Origin: Parietaria judaica
Taxonomy: Eukaryota > Streptophyta > Magnoliopsida > Rosales > Urticaceae
DNA: 64,000 nucleotides
NCBI GenBank assembly: GCA_954871525.1
Contig: OX940861.1
Location: 9,532,842-9,596,841 of the forward strand
Reading direction: 5' to 3'
Position numbers and translations under genes: made by a program. The notes beneath the pieces were generated by a model, which saw only the letters and a list, made by a program, of their open reading frames with translations, was not told the origin of the DNA and ran no database searches. Of this stretch, positions 11,511 through 22,471 are shown piece by piece. The first letter of the stretch is position 1; every line of letters starts with the position of its first letter.

Positions 11511-12530
11511 ATGATCAAGACGCTGAATCCGTACGCCAACACGGCGAAGACGGCGGAGATCATGTCGCGGTACAGGCCCATCGCGCCGAAGCCGGAGGCT
11601 TCGGGCCCCACGAGCCCCACGGGAAGCTCCGGCGAATCGTCGGCCGCCACGTCACCTTCGAGCAAGATCAAGCAGTCGCCGTACCTGCGGAACCTCTGGC
11701 CACAGATGCAGGCGCGCCCCACGCGCGCGCGCAAGCGCAGCTCACGCGCGGCCTACGCGCCGCCGGCCTCCCTCAAGCGCCATAGGACCGGCCTCAGCCT
11801 CTCGCCGCCGCCCTGCCACGTGGCGTTCATGGGGTTCTCTTCGCAGCGGCTGCACCAGATCTCCGTCAACCCTAACCTCGTGACCCTCCCTCTGCTTCCT
11901 TGCCCTCAGTCAACGAGCTCGGTCAGCGTTGACCTGGACCTCAACAGAGCGGTTTCTCATCACGATATCCCTGAAGAGAAAGATCTTCTCCAACATCTCC
12001 AAGGCCTCCAACATCTCCAAGGCCTCGTCCCCGTTCGGCCGCGGGTAATCCAAACCGTTATCGCTCCCCAACCGGTTCGGCCCGTGGGCTCCACGATCCT
12101 CGTCCGCTGCATCAGCCATGACCCGAACCCGGCCGCGCAAGAATCCCACACTCCGATGAAGAATCTGGAGGAAGTGGAGGCTGCGGTCGAGGCCGAACCG
12201 CTGCCCGCGGTGATATCAGACTCGAACTACAAGGTTAGAATGGTGAATTCGGCTTACAAGGAGCTCGTGGGGCAGCCCGAGTGCACGTGGCTCGGGTCCA
12301 TGGTCGCCGGCGCATCGTACAAGCGGATCGGCGGCGAGGTGGCTCTGCGCCTCGCGGACAGCGACACGTGCCTTCCCACTGCGTCCTCAGCCACTGGATT
12401 CTCTTGCTGGGCGAGTATCGAGTGGGGGAAGGAGAACTCGGTGAACGCTTTCTGTGATGTGGCGAGGTTGGCTTGTGAGTCGAAGGATTACGTCTTCACA
12501 TGGAGGTTTCACACGAGGGACGCTTCTTAG
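11511..12530 (+). CDS. Plant-specific DUF7950-like nuclear protein, single exon
   Basis: 339 residues. I chose the ATG at 11511 because it follows a TATA box and pyrimidine-rich leader, and because the conserved-looking N-terminus MIKTLNPYANTAKTAEIM starts there; an in-frame ATG at 11442 lies in the leader. Order: a Ser/Pro/Thr-rich linker; a basic patch near residues 70-80 that could be a nuclear localisation signal; an LDLNR motif near residues 140-146 resembling an EAR repressor motif; a QHLQGL duplicated segment; and a C-terminal globular domain (about residues 230-337) with a PAS-like opening (ISDSNYKVRMVN) and a W-x-R-F-H-T-R end. I recall similar plant proteins annotated with the uncharacterised DUF7950 domain. 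The biochemical role is unknown; a transcription-associated role is inference. The gene is much richer in GC than its surroundings. Confidence 0.78.
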   Translation: MIKTLNPYANTAKTAEIMSRYRPIAPKPEASGPTSPTGSSGESSAATSPSSKIKQSPYLRNLWPQMQARPTRARKRSSRAAYAPPASLKRHRTGLSLSPPPCHVAFMGFSSQRLHQISVNPNLVTLPLLPCPQSTSSVSVDLDLNRAVSHHDIPEEKDLLQHLQGLQHLQGLVPVRPRVIQTVIAPQPVRPVGSTILVRCISHDPNPAAQESHTPMKNLEEVEAAVEAEPLPAVISDSNYKVRMVNSAYKELVGQPECTWLGSMVAGASYKRIGGEVALRLADSDTCLPTASSATGFSCWASIEWGKENSVNAFCDVARLACESKDYVFTWRFHTRDAS

Positions 12531-13160
12531 GTTTTGAGAAGACGAAGCTTGCCATGGTTAAGTGTACATTGTCTATTATTATAAGTTACTAGTTTAGTTA
12601 TATATATATATAGTATATAAGATATTATAGTGCTATTGTGATTGCATGTGCTAAAAAACATGCCAATTGCCAAGTATATAAGTTCTTTTGTCATGTTGGT
12701 ATGTGTGGCTCTGTTCTTGTCTTGCAATTATCTCGGGCCTTCTCGCCTTTTTGGGAGGAAGAAAGGGAAGGGAAGCGGCGATAGGTCATGAGTGTTTGTC
12801 ATCGTCATAATGTGTATACATATATATGTAATTTTAGAAATCTTGTTATGTATATAAGTAGTTTATTGCGGAGTAGGATTTCCCAAAGAGGGGACGAAAA
12901 AATCAAAATAAAGTATTTTTTATAATTAATTTTTAATAATCGATAAAATATTTAGTGATACAATTATACAATAATGTTATCCAAAATTATAACAGTTTTT
13001 ATATTAAGAAATTAAGAGATGCGTAATAATAGAAATCATAAATATTAAAAAAATGAAATCGATGGGAGAGAACCTTGGTCTTCTATGAGAGAGAGTTAAA
13101 ATTGTTTTCAATTAACCACTATACCAACCAATTTGGTTATGATACATTTAATATATATTG
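12531..13160. other. 3' flank and intergenic DNA
   Basis: Holds the 3' UTR of the 11511 gene, with a TA-rich tract at about 12600-12616, and then AT-rich sequence. No gene or clear repeat was seen. Confidence 0.5.
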
Positions 13161-13880
13161 TGTTATGGGTATTTTACGCAATTGATTTAATATTAATTAA
13201 CAAAAGAAAAATTATATAAATTAATTTTTTTTATTAAATAATTTATTTTATAATCAATTTTGCCCCAAATTATTCATCAGAAGCCCGTTTTCGAAAAATA
13301 AAGGGTCCAGATGATCCCAAAAATATCAAAACACCCAAAATCGATATAAATTTTGTAAAAACGGCCTCGGGAAACACCCGGGGCCTCCGGGCCACGCCAG
13401 GAAACACCCGGGCGGGTCCCACAGGCCCCCAAAGGCCAACCGCCACGTGGCAGCGTCCCTGCAGGTCCACCAAGGGTCAAACTGTAACGCCCCTAAATAG
13501 GGGTTAGTAGAAAACGACAAAATAAAGACTTTTCAAACATTGATCAGTCAATGACACATGACTTTATACACAATAAACTTGGACTATTCAACGTCCACGT
13601 CACCAGACACGTAGTTCCTGCCCATGGGACTTAAACGACAAAACAAATATCCAAACCACAGTTTATACGACACCATAAAATGTGAAATGCAAAATACCAC
13701 CATCGCATAAGTCCAACATTAAATCCATTACAATTCCAAAATGGAAAGATCAACATGGAATACAATGTTAACTTTGATGAACTTTAAAGATACGGATAAA
13801 CGAAAACAATACTTGAATCTTCTGAACCAGTCTACTCCTCGCCGGAGTCTGACTCTGAACACCGCTTGTAACTGTAAGGG

Positions 13881-13924
<44 letters not shown>

Positions 13925-16559
13925 AAGGGGTGAGCACCACATGCTTAGTAGGGAATCTATTACCAATTCTCATCACCGAACCATTATTAGTCAAATTTCA
14001 GTAAAATGAATTAAACATCATCATAAACCATTTAATCAACATTTTCATCATTTTATCACTTTCAACAATAGAATAAATAAATAAATATACTCCACAAAAG
14101 TCAAATCATTTCGGTGGTCCATGCCGAGTCAGCTCGCGCCTTTACTCCACTATATCCCATCGAGTCCTCAAGGCAACGAGAACAGGTGGACTAGAAGTCC
14201 CTAACCGTAACTCGTCCTCGACTCGGGATCCTAATCACCACCAAAGAAGGCCAGTTCGCCATGGGTCGAAATGTTGACTTATGGGTCACCAATCATATCC
14301 ATATCCATACCCATATCCGGCCTACTGCACAGTAGCCAGCTGCTCGTCAGCAGCTCATCCGCCCGAAGCGGGTACCATACCATAATCATCATCATCCGCC
14401 CGAAGCGGGTACCATATCATCACACGTCATCCCGACGTAACCATATATATATATAATATAATAACGAGCATCAAACCGATGCAACAATACCTGGTGTCCA
14501 GCCTCGCTATCAAGCGACGACAATCTCCAAACTTAACTTTTATTCATCAATTAAAATAACATTTCATTAATTCCAATTTTAACCTAACCGGTTTGATCTT
14601 TATTTAATCGTTGGTTTCTATGTTCATTTTAAATTGCGAGAAAAGGTAATAGCCCCTACCTCGATTTGTGGAAACTTGATTGATTGACTAGCTAGTCGAA
14701 GATGCGGGTTCGTCTTGGCCTTGAGTCCGATGATCCCAAACTTGAGGTTCCGATACCGTGTCCGAAACGGGCAATACGATTCGCACGGTCTCCGAGACAA
14801 ACACGGAATGACAATATACCTTAATAAAATACCGATAGCATTCATAAGCCAAAATATCACGAAGAATGGAGTTTAAATTGCCAATTGGAATCCTAATACG
14901 CTGCGATTAAACCCGGGCTGAAACTTTATTGGCAATAAAACGGGCATCAATTCGACAATGTAATACCTCTCCTAGCCTAATTCAACTATTCTTAACACAT
15001 TGACGAGGTCAATTTTATCAATCAAAGCCTAAAACACATTAAATTTAATCCTTTTAAATCCTGAAACTAGGGCAAGGAATTGAAGCTCACCGGGAGTCGG
15101 TCTACGAAATTGATTGAGGGCTTTTACTCTCCTCGACGAGAGCTTCAAAACCCCTCAATAAATTCCGGGATCGGAAAATGATGCGGCGGCCGACGGCGAC
15201 GGCGAGGTGGCAACTCCAACAAACTCTATTAACCTACGTGAACCCAGTTCCGGTGTTAGTTTTCTCAAACTCTAACCGGAATGAAATAGATCCAAGGTTT
15301 TAAAACCGAACCTTCCGGCAATTATTCCGGCCAAATGAAACAACCTCCGGCCAACATATGCTTATCAACACGTTCGCCTTCTCGAGAGCTTTCCGGCGGT
15401 ACCAAGATCACGTCGAATGGAGCTCCGGTGACGGAGTTATAAAGCTTTGAATCTTTCAGGTGAGAGAAAGCTAGGAGAGAGAGAGATGGGTGTCGGGAGA
15501 AAAATTAGAGAGGGGGAGGGATAGGGAATATGATTACCCTTTTACTGACTCTTTTTTTTTTAATATATATAATATACATATATATATTATATTTGGGGTT
15601 TTACACAAACACTGTTCCTCCACGTGTCGCCCATCCGTTGGATGCGCCAGAAGGCTGACATCAGCCTGGTGACATCACGCTGACGTCATCGCCTTGGAGG
15701 GCAAGCCTCCTACGTGCGCCGTCCACGTTTGCCACGCGTGTGGGCGCGTCCGGCGTCAGATGAAGGCGCCGATTGCGGCGTTGGATCGGCCACGTCCTGA
15801 GGATGCGAAAAATTATATTATTTTACACTAGGGGCCTCCCGGACAAAGAGATAATTGCGTTTTAATCCCCGGGTTCTCTTATAATTAGAAGCTCGGTTTT
15901 CACTTAACGGTAACTCGATTCTCACCCTGAGAACTCGCCCTAAACTCTCTCTACACCCTCTAGAACTCGCCTCCCCTCAAATATCACTCTAATGTTGAGC
16001 GTCGGAGGTGAATCAGGGGGTACCCCCCCCCCCCGGTTCTCCCTGATCTCGGGTGTTGTTTTGTTCAGGTTCTGAGAGAGAGAAAACACATTTGAGCGGA
16101 AGCTCTGGAAAAGATTCTGGCACGATCTTAGACCCTCCTTGCCAAGGTTCTAGATCCGTGAGGTGCTCATTCTATCCACTGGTCTTGTATCTCCAGCAGA
16201 TATACTGACTACGCGGATAGCCCGAGGACCGGGATCTGTCCCCGTGACGCCGGTTGAAGGTCTGGTCTACCAGGGTTCACTGGAAAGTCGATACTGTGAC
16301 CCCCCTACACGGTGGTCAGGAATCCGTTTTTGGTGTCCCGAACCTGTAATCCGGGCCAGGCCAAGTCCTGGCCCTATTAGTGACAGGTAGTGGAGTTTAC
16401 CACGGGTTTTTGATCATCTAGTTAGAGGAGGGTCCGATTGACTCGAAAGTCCAGGAGCCCATACCCTAAAGTCACAAAAAGTCAACAACACGATATTGGG
16501 CCCGGCCCAACACGAGCTATTGGGCCGCTGAATGTTTGAAGCATTTTTCTTCATCAACA
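13161..16559 (+). repeat. 5' LTR of the decayed Gypsy element, interrupted
   Basis: Starts TGTTATGGGTATTTT and ends TCATCAACA. The segments 13255-13480 and 15690-16559 align by eye with the LTR at 2734-4066: the cccgttttc..aaaataaag start, the cgcgtgtgggcgcgt block, the aggggcctcc block, the gttgagcgtcggaggtgaatc block and the ending. Removing the insert and one target copy leaves ~1.27 kb. A C-run at about 16021-16034 is a local expansion. The ATG-containing ORFs here are not genes. Confidence 0.85.
13483..15605. mobile_element. Solo LTR, probably Del/Tekay-type chromovirus, with 5-bp target duplication
   Basis: 2123 bp starting TGTAACGCCCC and ending GGGGTTTTACA, flanked on both sides by caaac (13478-13482 and 15606-15610). 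The ends and 5-bp duplication are those of an LTR with no internal region, i.e. a solo LTR left by recombination. TGTAAC[A/G]CCCC-type ends are usual in Del/Tekay elements (family knowledge). Internal features are an AT microsatellite at about 13883-13922 and two copies of a ccgcccgaagcgggtaccata unit near 14358 and 14398. Orientation is uncertain. Confidence 0.85.
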
Positions 16560-16617
16560 TTTTGTCGCTAGAAGGAGGGGGCCACGAGTTAAAAACCTCA
16601 AGTCCCTACCAGCACAT

Positions 16618-17135
16618 CCGACCACATTCGAAGGTATTCGAGTACATTCGAACGCATTCGAACACACTCGAAGGCGTTCGAAGACATCCGGCCACATTCG
16701 AAGATATTCGAGTACATTCGAACACACTCGAAGACGTTCGAACACACTCGAAGGCGTTAGAAGACATCCGACCACATTCGAAGATATTTGAGTACATTCG
16801 AATGCACTCGAACACACTTGAAGGCGTTCGAACACATTCGGCCACATTCGAAGATATTCGAGTACATTCGAACGCACTCGAACACACTCGAAGGCGTTCG
16901 AAGAAACTCGAAGGCGTTCGAAGAAACTCGAAGGCGTTCGAAGAAACTCGAAGGCATTCGAACACACTCGAAGGCGTTCGAGTACACTCGAAGGCGTTCG
17001 AACACACTCGAAGGCGTTCGAACAAACTCGAAGAACACACTCGAAGGCGTTCAAACACACTCGAAGGCATTCGAACACACACTCGAAGGCATTCAAACAC
17101 ATTCGAACACACTCGAAGACACTCGAAGTCGCTCA
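16618..17135 (+). repeat. 10-bp-period TTCGA array upstream of gag
   Basis: The ~520-bp stretch is built of 10-bp units with a YTCGAR core, such as cattcgaaga, cactcgaagg and cgttcgaaca. A longer phrase beginning cacattcgaag recurs at 16623, 16693, 16773 and 16843 (spacings 70, 80, 70), so higher-order units are multiples of 10 bp. Because 10 is not divisible by 3 and no unit makes a stop, several frames on both strands stay open with 10-residue repeats (LE-x-x-R-x-H-S type forward, FECVR type reverse). The gag-only relative has no such array at this place; its leader shares only the preceding bases. I regard it as an expanded leader repeat, not a gene. Confidence 0.9.
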
Positions 17136-17143
17136 AAACCTCG

Positions 17144-18920
17144 ATGTCAGATACGATAGAAAGCACCTCTTCCCGCCCCGCGGGAAGTATCGCTCTCAAC
17201 ACTCGGGCTTGGGTGAACGCACGCCGAACCTAGGCTCTCAACCGGCCCAAGACAAGTACTCGACAAGAGCCCGCCGTCAACGAAGAAAAAGAAAGGCTAA
17301 CTCGGCTGGAAGATAGTGTCTTCCGCCTGGCTGATCTTGTGTCCAAACGTTTCGGCAACAACGACACTAACCTTGAAGCCATCGACAAAGAGGAAAGTCC
17401 AGAAGAGGCCCACGAACTCATACAACGAGGGCCACCTGCGACTCAGCAAGCCCGTCGAGGCATTCAAGAGCCGGCCCAATCACAGTCGACCCGACGTTCA
17501 GCCTTTGAACGTCAGGGAGGAGACGAAAGTAACGCTTAAAGTGTTAAACCGCGAAAAAACCGTCGTCATTAGCAGGTGCCCACCCGGGAACGTCCGGAAA
17601 ATCAGGAGGATCTCCTTCACTGTCTAAGTCACTCCCGTCAAGAAGGAGACTTACGACGACACCTCGAACGACGAAAGGAAGAACCTCGCCCTCAAGAAAA
17701 TCCGGACAGTGCCGAATCAGAAGGGTCTAGAAGTTCTGCACCCCCGCCATGTATCACATGACGACAAGAGCCAACACAGCCCCGGCACCTGGCCCGACAG
17801 CACCTCCGCCAAACGACGGACTGAGAAACGAGGTCTAGGCTCTAAGAAGAGAGCTGAGAGAACTCGCCGCCGCTAATAACACCGATCCCGCCAAACGAAG
17901 TATGGCGGAAGGAGTCATCTCCCCTCTGTCAAGCCACCTACTCGACGAAGATCTCAGCGGAGACCTCCGATTCCCGCTAAATCTCATCTACGACGGCACG
18001 ACAGACCCCACATACCATCTGGTGCAATACCAGTTTGCCATGCGGGTGAAGAGATGCTCGCCCTCCACAATGTGCCAGGCGCTTTGCCTCACCCTCGCCG
18101 GACCGGCCTTCGAATGGTACCAACGACTCCCCAAAGGGTCGATTGAATCCTTTGAAGAGCTGACGGAACGCTTCATATCCCGCTTCGCTAGCTTGATCGC
18201 GCAGCGAAAAAGAAAGTCGTACATGTGGTCCCTCAAGCAGCGCAAAGACGAGTCTTTCTAGGCTTACTGAAAAAGATTCACGGAGGAGGTAAATAAAGTC
18301 GTTAGCTATACCGACGACGACGTGAGCGAATTCACGCGCTCCCTTGTCAAAAAGAGACCTGCTTCCATGGCCGAACTAATAGCTAGGGCAGCGGAAGACA
18401 TCGCCGCCGACGAATACTTCGTCAGTCGAAACCAACTCAGCCTAGACGAGCAAAGCCGGAACAACCAAAGGAGAGACGATAACAAGCCTCAAAGGAAGAG
18501 ACAGCGCCAGCAGTCAAACTCTGAAGGACGACAACAGCGCCCCAGGCGAGTGGAAAGTTTCCACAAGGACGCAAATTACACCCCATTGACTGCGTCAGCG
18601 GCAACGATTTTTAACCTCCACAAAGAGAAGTTCGATCCTCCACGGCCTCTGTCCAGGAAGGCCAACCGAGACAAAGGTCGGTACTGCAAATATCACCAGG
18701 ACCACAGCCACTTGATGTAAGAATGCTGGCAACTAAGGAAACAAATCGAACAGCTCATCCAAGACGGACAGTTAAAAGAATTTGTCAAGAAACTCGTGGC
18801 GGGAAGCGGGAAAACCAGCGACCCTCTGCCTCGAGAAGGTGAACAACCCCACGACGATCACAAACCTCGCCAAGACGAAGAGCGAGCCACAGGCAAAGCT
18901 CCCCAATACCATGTTGTATC
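17144..18920 (+). pseudogene. gag: Gag pseudogene of the decayed Gypsy element
   Basis: The start at 17144 (MSDTIES) lies just after the array. Stops occur at 17231-17233, 17537-17539, 18259-18261 and 18718-18720, with frame changes in between. Conserved pieces are the LTRLEDSVFRLADLV segment at about 17295-17340, the capsid region at 17902-18261 (YDGTTDPTYHLV, W-Y-Q-R-L-P-K), the basic linker at 18322-18640 and the YCKYHQDHSH...C motif at about 18680-18725. They follow the order of the intact Gag at 5225-6721. The coding sequence continues in frame on the far side of the solo LTR at 21652. Confidence 0.88.
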
Positions 18921-21646
18921 TGTTTGCCATATGTGTCCTTAAACAAGATATTTTATCCATTTGTAAAAGATTATGACAAGTCGTTGAATAAAGATGATAC
19001 TTATTATGATAATCTTATTATAGTTTCTGGTAGAGTAAAATAGAATGTTTGATCCTTAGTTCATAAAGGATGCAATTATGAATTATTATCACAACAGAGT
19101 CAATGTGAAGAAGAATTAATAATCATAATGAATGAACTTAAAATGTCCGTGACCTGATTAACTGGGTGGGAGCCCATTAATCGTATAAGGTCATTAATGT
19201 GACTAAGTGACAATCCTATTCTGGATTTTGTGTGTGTCACACTCACTAGAAGTGCATTAAGTATGAAGTGTCTTCATACTGGACTGGACCTGACTTAAAC
19301 TCCGGAAGTTATCATATAAGATCGTCACTGATAACTTGGAGTTGAGTCACTAGTAGATGATCAAATGGATATTCGATCTAAGTCCTGAGTGATCTTGAGT
19401 CCAAGCTGCTGGCTTGATTGTTCTTTGATTTAACCGTTAAAGAACACGAAATATTACCGCTGTTCCCAACACTATTATTTTGGGAACATGATAGTCAGCA
19501 GTGGGTAGCTTGGTCATAGACATGGGCATCACACAGCTCTCTTCAGACTGATGATGATTCCCTTGATTGTCGGTGGTGAGAAATGAGAGGTACCCGTGCG
19601 CAACTTATGAATCGAAACCATAAGTGGGCTACTCATAATATTACTGACTGAGTCAAGGATGAAAATGCAATGAGGGGCATAACGGTAGAAACCGCCTGCT
19701 TGTGTGTGGATCATCAAGTGAAAGATCAATAACCCGAATTTGATTGTATCAATGGACACCCTGCTATAGGGAATAATATATACCGTATCACTAAAGAGTG
19801 CAGCCTCGGGTCTATAGTGGAATCACTTCGAGGTTTGACGAACAACTAGCAGTTCGTTGGAGCTTAAGTTATACGGGTCCATGGTCCCCAGGATAGCTCC
19901 GTAACGGATGATACGTACGTGATTAAAATACATTCTGGATAATGTTTAATCATTTGGGTTGACTTATAAAACTGAAAGGTCTGTGGCAGACGTCAGATAG
20001 TTTTATCGCTAGCGTGGCAAAAGTACCATATTTTGGTACGCGAAATTAACTGATAAAAGAAAGTTAGAATTTAGATTTTATATCAGCACCATATTGTTGG
20101 AAATTAAATTCTAAGCAACTTTTCTTTTTGAACCAAGTTATTTCGACTTACGGTTAGTGATTTATGGATTTTCTAAGTTTGTGATCGGTTCGATGAACTT
20201 TGAAATTAAATCATATGTCACGAATTTAAATGATGGTGTGGCACCATGACATTTTAATGTGTGATATTGAGATCAGGAAATATTAATATAATTTAATTAT
20301 TTGGAATTAATTATTAATATCTTATTAATAATTAATAGATTTATATTAATAAATAAAAATATATATTTATATATATTTATATGTGTAAATTCGAATTAGG
20401 GTTTCATAATATGAAACCCTAGCTAAATTCGAATGGTATGATTTGGTCTTTCCAAATTTGTGGCATAAGTACCAAATCTTTTGGTATTTTAGCAAATCCC
20501 TAAAATCAATATTATCCATTGGATCGGTTATGATTTAATATCAACCGTTGGATTAGGATATTGATAAATTCAAAATTAATAACTTGGTGACCAAGTTTCA
20601 TTTTTCGAATTTGGTTAATTAATTATATCCGTTAGATCGGTCTAAGATTTAATCTTTCTCGTCGGATTGAAAATTAATTAATTATATATATTTATATATT
20701 TTCGAATTATGGTTTATGGATAAATTCGAAATTGTTTTTAATAAATCTTTTTATATTTGATTTTATCCTAAACTAATTTGATCCATTAGATCGGTTTAAA
20801 GATTTATCTCAACCGTTGGATCTAGATAATGATAATTCGAATTTTAATATATATATATATATATAATTCGAATTTTATAAAGATAAGAAGATAAGATTGG
20901 ATTTTGATTTTATCCTAATCTTTCTTATTTACTTAAATCCCTAATTAATTATATCCATTGGATTTAGATGAGATTAAATCTGGACCATTGGATTAAGATA
21001 ATTAATTATATTTAAATATATGAAATTCGAAATTAGGGAGGGAATTTCTCCAATTCGGTTACGGTTTGAGCCTATAAATAGGAGGCTCATTCTACACATT
21101 TTTCACACCTTTCCCCAGAGAAAAATTTGAACTCTCCCTCTCCCTCAGGGTCTGCGAATTTTCTCTCTGATCTCTCTTTTGTGGTTCGGCTTAGGAGACT
21201 ATTTCTCCGGAAGCTTAAAAAGAACCATCAGTTAAAATTTTGCGACGGAGTCCTGCCGGCGAAGCCCACGCTTCGGTACGAGGATTCCAGGAGAATATCC
21301 CGGAACATCACGGGAGTTTCCCTCAGCACCGGCGGAGCCCTGTCCGATTAAGAACGCGCAGCCGGAAGTCGTCAATAGAGGTACGGCCTTATGCATTGGG
21401 TTAATAAATGCAACCATTCACTGCTTTCTATTTATTTCCTATTATGACTAGATTATTAATGATGATATATGAATATTAAATTACATAATATTTATCAGAT
21501 CTTGGAAATGGTTATTATCCGATATCCGGACCGTTGTACGGATAACAAGTTATTCCGCTTTAAAATTAATTTTTAAATGTTACCCGGACGGTTCGGAGGT
21601 ACAATTCGTGATAATTTTCAAGGAATCCAAGACGTGATTCCCAACA
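18921..21646 (+). mobile_element. Long solo LTR with GTATC target duplication
   Basis: 2726 bp beginning TGTTTGCCATATGTGTCC (the other copy at 29750 has TGTTGGACATATGTGTCC) and ending CGTGATTCCCAACA. It is flanked by gtatc at 18916-18920 and 21647-21651. A TATA box (tataaata, 21073-21080) precedes a pyrimidine-rich probable transcript start region. The host Gag-Pol reading frame resumes exactly after the duplication. No protein domain is inside. A second, damaged copy lies at 29750-34038. The lineage was not identified. Confidence 0.88.
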
Positions 21647-21651
21647 GTATC

Positions 21652-22468
21652 CACTATCCTAAGTGGACCAGAAACTAGGGACTCCAACAAAAAACGAAAG
21701 AGATACGCCCGAGCCCTGGAAAGTGACGGCGAGGAACACCAGATCAACCTCACGAACCTAACCAGTTCTACGACGGTGCTTCCCAGCCAAGATATCACTT
21801 TCACAGAAGAAGAGGCTCGGCGAATCTCACACCCTCACAACGACGCCATCGTGATAGAGACGCTGATCGCCAACAACCGAATCAGGCGAATGCTGGTCGA
21901 CAATGGAAGCTCGGCTAACGTTATCTTCAAGACCGCCCTTGAGCGCATGAGTCTGGGAGGACTCGTCCCGACACTCATCAAGACCCCGCTCTACGGTTTC
22001 AACGGAAAGCCGGTCTTTGCCGAAGGAGCCATCGACCTCCCGACAACGTTCGGATCCGAAGACGGGGCCATGGTCACCAAAATGATCCGATATCTCGTGG
22101 TGGACCAACCATCGTCTTACAACATCATCATGGGAAGACCGTCTCTCAACAAACTCCAGGCCATCGCCTCCACCTTCCATCTGCTCGTAAAATTTCCCAC
22201 GGAAAACGGGATAGGAATTCTAAGAGGAAGCCAACGGGAATCCAGAACCTGTTACGCCCAAGGGACGAAAACCGGGAAAAGCGAGTTGGTCATCCGCACA
22301 ATCCAACAGCTGAACGAAAATCTCACCCCCGGTTCCGAGGAGGCATGGATGTTCGGCTAGCTCGACCCAAGAGACGCGAGACGCAAACCCACCATGGAAC
22401 CCTCTTCCGACATAACGGCCATCATCCTGGACAAAGAAAAGCCAGAGAGGACCGTTTCGATCGGCGCC
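21652..22468 (+). pseudogene. pol: Aspartic protease region of the decayed Gypsy element
   Basis: Continues in frame from Gag across the solo-LTR insertion. The retropepsin-type active site MLVDNGSSANVIF lies at about 21893-21930 and a later IIMGRPSLN segment (about 22126) matches the usual end of the domain. This enzyme would cleave Gag-Pol in the particle. In-frame TAG codons at 22358-22360 and 22469-22471 separate it from reverse transcriptase; both sit where related elements usually have a glutamate codon (inference). Confidence 0.88.
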
Positions 22469-22471
22469 TAG

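Noticed and set aside
13741..14004. ORFs with poly-Tyr/Ile runs
   Set aside because: Produced by the AT microsatellite inside the solo LTR.
16618..17135. CRISPR-like array
   Set aside because: Units are 10 bp and contiguous with no unique spacers; the context is a plant retrotransposon.
16532..17233. ORF of 233 codons and overlapping reverse ORFs as repeat-protein genes
   Set aside because: They are forced by the 10-bp unit lacking stop codons; no start context, no promoter of their own, and the start of the longest lies in the LTR.
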